Shown: piece by piece, positions 1-10,113 of the stretch
Numbering within the stretch: the stretch's first letter is position 1
Layout: the number at the start of each line of letters is the position of its first letter
Assembly (NCBI GenBank): GCA_963682025.1
Contig: OY821517.1
Coordinates: forward strand, 293,957,670-294,021,669
From: Cordilura impudica
Lineage: Eukaryota; Arthropoda; Insecta; Diptera; Scathophagidae
Reading direction: 5' to 3'
DNA: 64,000 nucleotides
Translations under genes and position numbers: made by a program
Notes under the pieces: generated by a model
Told to the model about the DNA's origin: nothing
Databases searched by the model: none
What the model saw: only the letters and a program-made list of their open reading frames with translations

Positions 1-411
1 TTGAGATCTATATGATAATTTGGATCTTATGGCAATTTATATCGATTTCATAGGGGTCATTTGTATAGAGACTAGGTCTGAACATGGACCGAATTTAACC
101 AATTTCAATAGCGTTCATCTTATGGCCGATAGAAGCTTATATATCAAATTTCATTGAAGTATATTTATATTTGCGACCTGTAGTTTGTTGCAAGGTTTAC
201 ATGGACACACAGACGGACGGACGGATGGACGGACGGACATCGCTAAATCGACTCAGAAAGTGATTCTGAGTCGATCGGTATAATAAAAGATGGGTCTAGG
301 TCAAATATTTTTGGTAGTTACAAACAGCAGCACAAAGTCATTGTACCCAAACCACATAGTGGTATAGGGTATAATCATTATACCTTGCCCTCATAGTGGT
401 ATAGGGTGTAA
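1..411 (-). mobile_element. DINE-1-like (Helentron-associated) element, truncated by window start
   Basis: Non-coding member of the commonest repeat family here. Read on the minus strand, a full copy has: (1) a subterminal repeat ATACCCTATACCAC; (2) a conserved block with GTATAATGACTTTGTGCTG; (3) a GTCC/GTCT tetranucleotide core; (4) a second block; (5) the inverted partner TGGTATAGGGTAT; (6) a short palindrome GTCGGTCTAGACCGAC; (7) a tail TTTTCTTACTTGTTT. This order (subterminal inverted repeats, central microsatellite, 3' hairpin) is that of DINE-1/HINE elements, which are moved by Helentrons. This copy keeps parts 1-4; a short second terminal-like remnant lies at about 381-411. The family assignment is an inference from architecture. 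Confidence 0.75.
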
Positions 412-1065
412 AGAGATATGTAATTTTTAATATGTAATTTTTCACATCAGCAACTCTATATAAATTGAGTTGAACTTATAACGCTTTCTCTAAACTGATC
501 GCATAGTTGATCTAGATCCACTATATTTTTCTTACTAGTTGTATATGTATTGATTTGTAGCTTACTATTTACAAAAATATATCCGTTTTATGAGGTTGTC
601 ATTATTGACAAACCACTGATTTGTTGTGGTCACTTTGTTTTAAAGCAATATCAGAATTTCAGGAAGTGTCGTTTCTGCAAGTCTGCAGACAATCTGACTG
701 CGAACCTAAATTCTACATCATATAAAAAGAGAAACCGAATCGATTTCAAATATTTTTCTGGGCCCCTTTAACAAAATATTTATATATATAGAAATTCTAA
801 ACTAATCGGTTGGCTCTTTTCATAGATATAGATCTAGTCCAGTGGTCGGCAATGCGATCCATTTGTATCTTTTGCACCCTAGACCCTAAATTATTCCAGG
901 TTCTGTATTATGTTCGTCATAAACATAAGTAAAGAAGATGGAAAAACAAGTTTTATGTCCTCAAGGCCTAAAATTTCCCTATCTGCAAAAGGGTTTATCA
1001 ATAATTTCGATTGCCTAAGACCGTTCTAGTTGTTTTAAAGTCGGAATCTGTCAGTATATTCAGTC
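412..1065. other. No gene recognised
   Basis: AT-rich sequence. An open frame at 550-771 has no recognisable domain and no coding context; I regard it as chance. The 3' part of the RNase H relic to the right may extend in here but cannot be followed. Confidence 0.5.
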
Positions 1066-1430
1066 TACCTAATTAGAAACGTTATGGTATGCCAATTTAC
1101 CCCACAATAGGATTCAGGTACCATCTAACACATAGCGGAGGCAAATCTTGGCAGTTAGTTCGTGATCTCATTCTCCTCTAGTCCGCGATGCCCTTGAATC
1201 CAGAATAGAACTCCACGACGAAACACTCCACTGAATGTTTATATGTATATTTCCATGAGGACAGCGCTAGAAGTGCTGCCTGGATATCAGAAGAAATTTG
1301 CCTATATAAATATAAGCCTGAAATACAGAGAGCCCTATGTGCAATGGTTCGGCAATTCTGGTATTTGAACAAATAATACCTACCCGGGCATTCATTTTCG
1401 TACTGTAAGTAAACCACTCTGATTTACTGG
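1066..1430 (-). pseudogene. Non-LTR retrotransposon RNase H domain, relic
   Basis: On the minus strand the peptide SSDIQAALLALSSWKY (about 1,235-1,310) matches the second RNase H block (SDSQAAL-like). In a shifted frame 50-100 bases further on, WIQGHRGLEENE matches the last block (W-V-P-G-H-x-G-I-x-G-N-E). The two blocks are in the right order and spacing for the RNase H domain at the C-terminus of LINE polyproteins (Jockey/R1-type). At least one frameshift and stops (after ADE/EITN) separate them, so it is dead. The matching reverse transcriptase is not visible on either side, so this is an isolated fragment. Clade is not determinable. Confidence 0.55.
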
Positions 1431-2621
1431 GTATGATGATCGTAATATTCTTTCCAAATCGAAGCTTAGCGTTAATGGATCCAAACGCAGGTCCAATTTA
1501 TCCTTACTTCCCAATAAACGAAACATGTTAGATATTCTGAGTGTCAAAAATTAAGCCTACTAGCAACCAAGACTGCTGAAATATTAATGAAGATGTTTAG
1601 AGAAGTGAGTCGGATGATGAGCAATGCCGGATAGGTTGTTATGTCACCCTCAATCAGTAAGCATAAAAAGCAGCAAAAAGCTTTGTTTGATGAGTCTGTC
1701 ACTTACTAACCTGTTTGCATGTCCCTCTTAGTAGATTTCTTCTGCAGCTTCTTCCATAGCAGATGTGTGTAAAAAAATCATGTCTTCGTAAGTGAATAAT
1801 GCGGTCGCAGCTCCTTAAAGAATATTTGAGTCCACAATTTCTGTAACAACTATGTGGAAGGCAGATGATGCCATACAGGTTGCTAAAAGGATTGTCTCCA
1901 CCGTACAATCCAGCTTTAGCAGCCAAATGTTTTTTACTATCTTAGTCAATTTCTTTCCCAATAAATAAACATTAACCCTTTCAGAATGGATGTATGCAAT
2001 TAGCATATCAAATAAGACGAAGAGAAAGAGCTCATTAAGACTCTTATACGATTTGTAGACGATGTGCTTTTGGACATATGGAGAACACCCGCAAAAATGG
2101 GTATGCTTAGCACAATTGTTTATAGTATTTTTTTTATATATATGTATGTATAAGTAATATATGAATTGTTAAACTATAAATCAAATAATAAACTAATGTC
2201 TTACAAATGAGTTCGATGTGAAAGTTCATTAATTTTTAAGGTTTTCCAATAAATACACAAAATCCATTAAAAACGATAATGATGAGGTCTAATGAAGTTT
2301 CAACAACATTCTCAAAATTGAGTTAATAATAAAAAAATAATGTAACAATTTGTAAAAAAAAAAAAATCAAATAATATAAAACAAATGATATAAAGTACTA
2401 CAAAGTCATAAACTGTGCTGAGAAAGTATGCGTATTATTATTTTTTAATTAATTACTTAATTAATTTTTAATTTTTAACTTTTTAATTAATCATTATTAT
2501 TTTTTAATTAAAAATGATAATAAAATAGTTTTTGCTAATTTTTAAAGCCCCAACATTTGAATTACATTAATTTTTCAAAGATTTTGAAGTTACCAGACAC
2601 CATAAAATGGGGACGTGGATA
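1431..2621. other. No gene recognised; AT-rich
   Basis: Minus-strand open frames at 1,699-2,006 overlap in different frames and show no domain I recognise; they could be further LINE decay products. At 2,340-2,520 there are A-runs and repeated ATTAATTTTTAA blocks. Confidence 0.4.
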
Positions 2622-2623
2622 TA

Positions 2624-3926
2624 AAAGGTCCGCCATTTAACGTTTTTTTTTTCAACTAGTGCTTATTTCGTGAATGGTAACACTTAGCTCATGTCTGATT
2701 TGACAGATAATTAGTTTTATCCTTCCGCTGAACGAATATGGTTGTGTATACGCTTGAACAATGCTGGGAAATATTGCGACATTACTTTGAAAATCATGAC
2801 AATGTTGCAGAATGTGTGCGAAAATTGCGTACGGATTTTGGAAGAAGAGAAGCACCGTTAGCTCTGTATGTTCGTTATCTTGTTGAAAAAGTGTAAGAAA
2901 CTGGCATCCTCATCGATAAACCAAAGCGTGAAAAGCCAAAAACAGTGCGTACGCCCGAGAATATTGCTGCTGTGGCAGAAAGTGTGCGTGAAGCGCCATC
3001 AACTTCAATTCACCGTCGTTCTTAAGAATTGAACATTTCGGAGGCATCATTGAGAAAGGGTTTTTTCATAAAGACCTTGGTATGACGCCATACAAAGTCC
3101 AATTGATTCAGGAGTTGAAACCAACTGACCATCCAATGCGTTTTCGCTTCGCTAAGTGGGCCTGCGATCGACTTACAGAAGATGCCGATTTTGCCAAAAA
3201 AATCATCTTTTCAGATGAAGCTCATTTTGATCTTAGAGGGTATGTAAACAAGCAAAATTGTCGCATTTGGGGCACAGAAAACCCGCACGCATACATTGAA
3301 AAGCCGATACACCCAAAACGAGTCACTGTTTGGTGCGGATTTTGGTCCAGAGGCATAATTGGGCCATTTTTCTTCGAAAATTTGCAAGGAGTGGCCGTTA
3401 CAGTCAATGGCGATCGTTATCGGGCCATGTTGAACGAATTTTTGTTCACAAAAATTGAAGAGGAGGATATTGGCAATATTTGGTTTCAACAGGACGGCGC
3501 TACGTGCCACACAGCCGCAGCTACACTCGATGTTTTGCGCCCTTTTTTTGAAGTTCGCATTATCAGCCGCAGAGCTGATGTCGTTTGGCCACCTCGGAGC
3601 TGCGATTTGACACCGTTGGACTATTATTTGTGGGGTGCCCTCAAAGATAAGTGTTACGCCAACAAGCCAGAGACAATTGACGCTTTAAAGGACAATATTC
3701 GTGAAGCCATTGGTGAAATACAGCTGCACACAATCGATAATGTGCTTAAAAATTGGACCGATCGTATAGGCTACTGCATGGCCAGCCGAGGCAGCCATTT
3801 GAATGAAATTATTTTCCATTATTAACCGGAAGGATTATACTTTCAAATAAAAAAAGAAATTTGAGATAATATTCAGTAGTTTTTTTTTATAGCATTTTCA
3901 AAAAAAAAGTTATTTGGCGGACCCTT
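2624..3926 (+). mobile_element. DD41D (rosa-type) mariner, copy 1
   Basis: Complete element of 1,303 bp flanked by TA (2,622-2,623 and 3,927-3,928). The ends are inverted: AAAGGTCCGCCATTTAAC on the left and, read inward, AAGGGTCCGCCAAATAAC on the right, both followed by a T-run. It encodes one broken transposase. Its terminal sequence is unlike that of the intact DD41D copy at 10.1 kb, so the two belong to different subfamilies. Confidence 0.85.
2738..3825 (+). pseudogene. DD41D mariner transposase, broken
   Basis: Cut-and-paste DDD transposase. The start at 2,738 opens MVVYTLEQCWEIL, an N-terminal helix-turn-helix region as in the family. The frame is then broken by stops (after LVEKV, and after HRRS) and a frameshift just before 3,082. 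From 3,082 the catalytic domain is open for 247 codons: SDEAHF (first Asp), WFQQDGATCHTA (second Asp) and PPRSCDLTPLDYYLWG (third Asp). Forty-one residues separate the second and third Asp, which defines DD41D (rosa) and excludes DD34D mariner and DD34E Tc1. The C-terminal HLNEIIFHY is like that of the other two DD41D copies. All three Asp survive but the N-terminal breaks make it non-functional. Confidence 0.9.
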
Positions 3927-5184
3927 TATTAAGTTTAAAAACCCGATAGTAGACGAGTAGATGCGATAGCTGCCAATGACTTCTAATGAGGTTTTAAGCA
4001 TGGTCAACTCTAACTTCTAAACTCCAGTAATAAGTCAAACTAGTTACACTTTCTGGGGTTGACAAGTATAATATTTATTTAATACAAATATATCTATAAG
4101 TTGTACAATAAAATATATTTTAGAAAAACTGGTGCTGTATATTTTATTACAAATATAATCGTCCCAAAATTAGTACAGGATAATAGTCCTGATTATATAA
4201 ATTGGCATGATATGGTAACACTAACTGGATAATCTTTATATCTGATTGCAATAGGTCTTCGACACGTAACGATGTAACTTATTTATCGATCAATGGATAT
4301 GGTAGATGGTCGGCAAATGGCAGCTTGTTGTTCATCAATCATTTTGCGGTAATTCCATGCAAAGGTCAACCTTACGTTCAATTTTTAAATTTTAATTTAA
4401 ATAATTTTTATTGATAACCTTTCAAAGAAAACGGTATCCAAATATGACAATAGTTTGTTAGATGTATTTTCGAATTTTTTTATGGCCCCCATTTTTCCAG
4501 TAAGACTGGAAAAGTGTAATTAAGTAATTTTGAATATAAAGGCAGTGCCATGTCTGTCACATTAAAAAATACTTCTTTTTACTATACTTTATTTTAGAAT
4601 TATGTCTTGTATATGCTTTATTAATAAACTAGCTCTTATTTAACTATAAACAACTGTTTTTATTTGTCACACAAATAACTTCAGAGCTTTTCTGTGTTTT
4701 ACAAACATCCTCTAAAATGATGTCTGTTTGTTGTCATGTCTGTCACGACTGCTTTTTGCCCCCCAATTATTAATAATAATAATACTTTCTCACTTTTTCT
4801 AATGGAAAATATGTTGGTCGATTCCGTCTACATATTTTGTATATTTTTATGAACAATGACAAACTTTTACTGTATAATATTGGGTTAGAAAGATCACTGA
4901 ATGTTATGTCTGTCACTATGGAATTAGGTCGCAGGATTACCACGCAATAATTTACCTACAAGAGCAGTTGACATAAGTTATTGAAAAGCAGTCAGCAGAA
5001 GCTGCTGAAGATTAGACAACCGAAGTTGCTGAATTTAAAGCTGGTGTAACCCAGCTCGGTCGTCCTACAAATGGTTCCTTAATCGTTCCATTTTGCCTTT
5101 AAGTAACAAACCTTTACTTGGCAGGTAAAAAAACAAATTTCTCGATGACAACTCTTTATTATCTAATTTGAAACATAAACCCAG
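3927..5184. other. No gene; three ATGTCTGTCAC motifs
   Basis: AT-rich. The 11-mer ATGTCTGTCAC occurs three times on the plus strand at 4,550-4,560, 4,736-4,746 and 4,906-4,916, with a partial ATGTCTGTTT just before the second. Nothing else is recognisable. Confidence 0.5.
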
Positions 5185-5384
5185 TAAGAATCGCAAGGAA
5201 TTTATTTATTTATTTGGTTTCCTGCACAACAAGACTAAGAGTCTTATAATTAAAGTCCAGGATCGGTATAATGTGATACAGTATTTAATGAAAATATAAC
5301 ATAGTTTATAATTTGTATAAAAATAAGATAACAAAAATTATTTTACATACATATATTCAAAACAAAGCAAAGTTTAAACAATAT

Positions 5385-6249
5385 TTAAATGGCATTGAAA
5401 AATTGGAAAACTTGTTTCCTAAAATGTCCTGCGTTGCTTAAATATTGTAATGTTGGCGGTAGCAAGTTCCAAAGACGTATGCAGTGTATATAGGACTGCC
5501 ATTCAGAGACCAAACTTTTATGTCTTATTTGAATTATAGAATTATTTCTTCTTGAATTAGAAAAGGATATTTGATTAAAAAGATATGTAGGCTAACGTGT
5601 AAATATAATCTTATGCATCTGTATCAATGATCGTATCTTTAAGAGATCGCAAAAATTCACACCGTAAAGTTTTCGTGCCACCGTATGCACGTATGTGGGA
5701 TGATCTTTTCAAATTGTAGACGTATCTTAATATAGAATAAAACGTAGTTGTTAATTTCCTAGAGTTAATAGAAGCACTGCTAGCAAATAGTTCGCATCCG
5801 TACAACAAAGTTGGAATTAGATAGGTTTTTGCGAGTAGAACTCGTACATGGACTGGTGTAAGATGTTGAGTTTTCCACAGTGATCGAAGCATTGAATACG
5901 TTTTTCCCGAAGCGACATTTATATGATCAGACCAGGTGAGAGTTTTATTGAAAATAATTCCAAGATTTTTGGTTTTTTGTGTAATTTCAATAATTTGACG
6001 GTTAAGCATAATATCTGGTATAGCAAGGGAAGGCACTGATCTTCGAGTAATAACGATGCATTTAGACTTTGAAGGATTGAGACATAGCCCATTTGCCAGA
6101 GCCCATAAGTAAATTCGATTAAGATCCACATTTAGGTTCGCAACACAGTTATTTAGTTCATCGAAACGACTACAAACATAAAGTTGCACATCATCAGCAT
6201 ACATATGAACTTTACAATACGAAAGTTGCCTAGGCAAATCATTTATATA
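5385..6249 (-). pseudogene. LINE reverse transcriptase, C-terminal half
   Basis: Starts right at the maT junction with YINDLP, then MYADDVQLYV, the catalytic A/Y-x-D-D box, followed by LNPSKSKCIV and KTKNLGIIFN, the usual blocks after YADD in LINE reverse transcriptases. A conserved C-terminal stretch follows (LLAKTYLIPTLLYGCELF). The frame stops at 5,611, but homologous sequence continues in another frame to 5,385 (SLVSEWQSYIHCIRLWNLLP), so a frameshift near 5,600 removed the last part. The upstream half is on the other side of the inserted transposon. Confidence 0.85.
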
Positions 6250-6251
6250 TA

Positions 6252-7536
6252 CCGGGTGACCCAATTGAAGTGATGGTCATATTCAAATCACTATCCAAAG
6301 TAAAGCGCTCATCTGGCAATACTGTAATTTGACATAGTTATGCACTGCCATCTTGTCCGTCTTTAATAAAAATTTTTTGATTGTGAGAAGACACGTTCTT
6401 TTGTTTTTTATAATGGAAGTTAAACAGAATGCAATTGTTGCACTTCATTTGATTGGAAAATCAAACATCGAAATTCGGAGGGAGTTAAATAACATGAATT
6501 TGAGTAGCCTCTTGGTCTATCGTACCATTAAACGATTCAACGATACTGGTAGCATAAAAAACGCTATGGCGGTAGCAGAAAATGTACTGCAACTAGTCGA
6601 GAAAACGTTAACAAAGTGCGTAATCGGTTGTATCGTAATCCGGTTCGAAGTGCAAGAGAAATCGCTAATGAATTGAAAATAAGCAATGCAAGTGTTCAGC
6701 GAATCCTGAAAAAGAAGCTTAAAGTAAAGCCTTTGAAAAAACAAAAGTGCCAAGAATTAACTGTTGATCAAAAAAAAGTTCGTATGCTCGCCAGTGGAGA
6801 GTTTCCAAATTTGGTATTTTCGGATGAGAAAACCTTCTGCATAGAACAATTTCTCAACAAACAAAATGATCGTGTTTGGTTAAAGAGACGTTCCGATGAT
6901 AATTCGGATCATTTAAAAGTCACACGAAAACAAGGTGCAGCACAGGTCATGGTTTGGGCGGCTGTCACTGAAAATGGTCGTTCACCGCTAGTTTTTCTAC
7001 CACCAAACACGAAAATCAATGCATACATTTATCAAAGGGAGATTTTAAATAAGGCTTTAATACCATGGACCAGGAAACATTTCAAAAATAACCCGTTCAC
7101 CTCTCAACAGGACTCGGCACCCTCACACAAAGCACGACAAACTCAAGAATGGTTACAAATCAATGTTCCGAAGTTTATTTCGACACAACAATGACCTCCG
7201 TATTCACCAGATCTCAATCCGTTGGATTTTTCAATTTGGGGAATGTTACAAGCGAAGGCTTGCAAAACAAAGCACAGAAACTTGGAAAGTTTGAAAAAAG
7301 ATTTGACGCGTGAATGGAACCGTTTAAGTCAAGACATCATGCGGGCATCGTGTATATCGTTTCAGAAGCGATTGCGGCTGGTGGTGAAGGCAAAAGGCGG
7401 TCACATACCATTTGAATAATTTTTAAATTAACTATGTATTATAGACTATCATTTGCAACAATCAAAGTAAAATTTAACAATAAACAAAAATAATTACAGC
7501 GTTTTTAAATACCATCACTTCAATTGGGTCACCCGG
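6252..7536 (+). mobile_element. DD37D (maT-type) mariner inserted in the LINE
   Basis: Complete 1,285-bp element flanked by a TA duplication (6,250-6,251 and 7,537-7,538). The terminal inverted repeats are perfect over 26 bp, starting CCGGGTGACCCAATTGAAG. The orientation is opposite to the LINE it interrupts. Identical termini and a clean target duplication suggest a comparatively recent insertion, although its own transposase is broken. Confidence 0.93.
6413..7419 (+). pseudogene. maT-type (DD37D) transposase, broken
   Basis: Start at 6,413 (MEVKQNAIVALHLIGKSN), giving an N-terminal helix-turn-helix that reads to about 6,590. A frameshift there moves the reading to the frame NRLYRNPVRSAREIANELKI, the second DNA-binding helix region. 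The catalytic core follows: VFSDEKTF, QQDSAPSHKA and PPYSPDLNPLDFSIWG. Thirty-seven positions separate the second and third Asp, counting one in-frame TGA at 7,192-7,194 where a Trp codon is expected. A short stretch before LASGEFPN also looks deleted relative to the family. The C-terminus is complete (GGHIPFE). All three Asp are present; one frameshift and one stop kill it. Confidence 0.88.
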
Positions 7537-7538
7537 TA

Positions 7539-8160
7539 TAGTGAAAAGAAGTGGTCCTAGAATCGAACCTTGCGGAACGCCCTTTTTTACTGAAAGCACA
7601 TTTGATATTTTATTATTGGCGTTAACGTATTGTTGTCGATTTTCTAAATAAGACGATATAAGACGAGTTGCGGAAGGAGAGAAACCAAAAAAAGTTCCCA
7701 TATTCTGGACATGTTTTCCAATTTGCTGATGCAATAACCTTTCAAGCACTTTAGACAAGTATGGTAGGATAGCAATGGGGCGATATTCTTTATTTGATTT
7801 AGGAATAGGTAAAATTTTAGCATTTTTCCAACTTTGAGGAAATACACTTTTTGTGATAATAGTGTTAAAAATATGGGTAATTTGAGGTAGCAGTTGAGAT
7901 ATAATTTCCTTTAAGAATCTGGAATGTATGTTATCAGAACCAACAGCATTAGATTTCACAGCTTGGCATGTGGAAAGTACTTCCAATTGGTTTACGCATT
8001 GAAAACAAAAAGCATTTTCCGATAAAGTTGAACTAATATCAGTATTGCGGGTATAATATCCATCGTTTCCAACTTTTAAAAGCTTTATCAATTTAACTGC
8101 TAAGAAAATAATAATAAATAAATAATAAAAGTTAGAATAAAAGTTAGAGTGTGCATACAA
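7539..8160 (-). pseudogene. LINE reverse transcriptase, N-terminal half
   Basis: Minus-strand frame with the reverse transcriptase entry blocks: SNAVGSDNIHSRFLKEI, then WKNAKILPIPKSNKEYRPIA and LSKVLERLLHQQIGKHV, then SSYLENRQQYV and VPQGSILGPLLFTI. Between HVQNMGTF and FGFSPSATRLI a block is missing: the segment that carries the first catalytic Asp (F-x-K-A-F-D in relatives) has been deleted in frame. The enzyme was therefore dead independently of the maT insertion that cuts it after LLFTI. Frames beyond about 8,050 are not convincing. Confidence 0.82.
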
Positions 8161-8200
8161 AAATATTAACTAGTAAAATATATACAAACGGAAGACATGT

Positions 8201-8231
8201 ACGATGCTTTCCAAACATTTGAAAGCATCGT
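8201..8231. repeat. Perfect 11-bp stem hairpin
   Basis: ACGATGCTTTC at 8,201-8,211 pairs with GAAAGCATCGT at 8,221-8,231 around a 9-nt loop. It lies in AT-rich sequence upstream of the LINE fragment. Function unknown; it may be the end of an unrecognised element. Confidence 0.5.
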
Positions 8232-8544
8232 TACAAAACTTTTGATTGACACGTGTGAAATAAAATTTTCTGACTGTTTTCTGATGACCATATTGAATTA
8301 TTCATTAAAGCCCAACCTAAATCTCTTGATCTAGAAAAATCTATTACTATGAGGATATTTTTGTACCTTGGTAATAAGTATATTTTTATACACTTCTATC
8401 GTAAGTAGTCCTGAAATACTTTTAAGGAGACTCTCAATTAAAGTATAGCGGTGAAAATATTTATTATATTTTTACATTTATTTAATAATTCTAACGCAGC
8501 GATTCAAATTTATTTAACCTTTCTAGGGATATAAAATGCATGAA

Positions 8545-9205
8545 ATCTTTATTTGAATCGATAGTACGGTCCATATAATTTAATGATTGAAGATTATTTC
8601 ATGCAAATGTTGACCGTGACTGCGCCTCAAATGGTCCATCCGCTTAGTCCAATTTTGGCATACTCTTTCCAACATTTCGGCAGGTATCTCACGAATAAAT
8701 GCTTCAATGTTGTCTTCCAATGCGTCAATTGAAGCGGGATTGTCTGTACAGATATGAGCTATAACATAGTGCCACAAAAAATAGTCTAAAGGCGTTAAAT
8801 CGCACGATCTAGGCGGCCAATTGACCGGTCCCGAACGTGAAATAAAGTGTTCACCGAACTCGCCTCTCAATAAGTCCATTGCTGCGCGTACTGTGTGGCA
8901 TGTGGCACCGTCTTGTTGAATCCACATGTCATGCAAGTCAAGCTCTTGCATTTTGGGCAAAAAAAAGTTGGATATCATCTCTTGGTAGCGCTCACCATTC
9001 ACAGTTACGTTACGATTCGCATCATCTTTAAAGAAGTACGGTCCAATGATGCCACCAGCCCATAAACCGCACCAAACTGTGACTTTTTCTGGATGCATTG
9101 GTAGCTCTTCCAATGCTTCTGGCTGATATTCACTCCAAAATCGTCAATTCTGCTTATCTACGTACCCATTGAGCCAAAAATGAGCTTCGTCGCTGAACAC
9201 AATTT
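8545..9205 (-). pseudogene. DD41D mariner transposase, copy 2, 5'-truncated
   Basis: Minus-strand relic of the same family as the intact copy at 10.2 kb. Reading starts at 9,205 within IVFSDEAHFWLNGYVDKQN, meets a TGA where Cys is expected, and is then open from 9,113 to 8,580 through WIQQDGATCHTV and PPRSCDLTPLDYFLW to HLHEIIFNH. The N-terminal DNA-binding half is missing: homology stops abruptly at about 9,205, where an unrelated repeat begins. No right-hand terminal repeat is found. The catalytic residues are intact but the gene is dead. Confidence 0.88.
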
Positions 9206-9640
9206 TTGAACACAATTTGTGAAAAATAACGATTTAAAAAAATGTTTTTTTTTGTTTTTTAAAAATTCATAAAAAATAAAACTGCGATAAAAATCACAGT
9301 TTTGATCTAAAAACATTTAGACAAACATATATCGAATGAAATGAGCCTTATTTCATTGTAATCAGTGCACAACTTTTGATTTTGTTCACAATTTACTGAG
9401 AAAACTGAATTAATAAAAGTCGCGATTTCCATACAAAAATAAAATTTTTTAACATGTGTGTGTTTGCTGCTGTTCTATTTAAGTTAAAAATTTTTAAGGT
9501 TATTTGGGACGCTTAATCCAAATCTGCACTTGGTTTTTTTCTATCAGCTCGACTTTTCGCGATATACCGTTATGTCTAAAATTAAGGCACTTCCACTACA
9601 TATATTGGAATAACTTGAAAACCGTTCACCATTTTTTGAT
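9206..9640 (+). repeat. Arm 1 of a permuted inverted duplication
   Basis: Non-coding sequence with an inverted, rearranged counterpart at 11,473-11,912. Matching blocks include TTCATAAAAAATAAAACTGCG (about 9,266), the block around TTTTGTTCACAATTTACTGAG (about 9,380), GTGTGTTTGCTGCTGTTCTA (about 9,457), and a block of about 100 bases beginning ACTTGGTTTTTTTCTATCAG (9,527). Confidence 0.75.
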
Positions 9641-10111
9641 GATTTTCAAAATTGCTTTTTTAAAGATGTACTTGTTATCTTTGAAAAACAAAAACGTTCA
9701 TGACTATATTATGTTTGTCAGAATTAAAAAAAAATTAAGTAATAAACAATTCGTTATTTAATTTTTATGATTGCGGTAGCAAAGTGATAAACGCTCATAA
9801 ATGTGCGTGGACTCTGGATTGCTGTTCCTATGATACCTATTCAATTCACAGTCAATTAAAGGGAAAAATGGAAAGTGCACTTTTTTATTAATGTGTGGTT
9901 TTCCGCTGGCTACCTGTAACGGATGATTTTTTTTACAGAAATTCCACCCACATTTATGAGTGCTCATTATATGAAAATCTTATAAAAGAAAAATTTTCGA
10001 TGAGTTGTAATTACATTATAATATTTATGTATTAAAAATTTGTATATTTCTTTAAAATTCTCTTTTATTGATAAATTGAAAAGTAAAACTGATAGAAAAA
10101 ATCCGACTTAA
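9641..10111. other. No gene recognised
   Basis: AT-rich spacer between the repeat arm and the intact mariner. A minus-strand frame at 9,758-9,967 shows no domain and is probably spurious. Confidence 0.5.
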
Positions 10112-10113
10112 TA

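Larger units (their letters stand above)
5185..8160 (-). mobile_element. Non-LTR retrotransposon (LINE), 5'-truncated and split by a maT-type element
   Basis: Minus-strand LINE. The 3' end is at about 5,185-5,200, where the minus strand reads a short AAAT-type tail (AAATAAATAAATAAATTCC). Reading 5' to 3' on the minus strand: reverse transcriptase palm (8,050-7,539), the inserted 1,285-bp maT-type element (7,536-6,252), YADD and thumb/C-terminal region (6,249-5,385), then 3' UTR. No endonuclease domain is seen upstream of 8,160. Clade (Jockey, R1, I, other) is left open. Confidence 0.8.

Noticed and set aside
3211..3510. Minus-strand frames opposite the DD41D transposase
   Set aside because: Shadow frames of the real coding strand without independent domain content.
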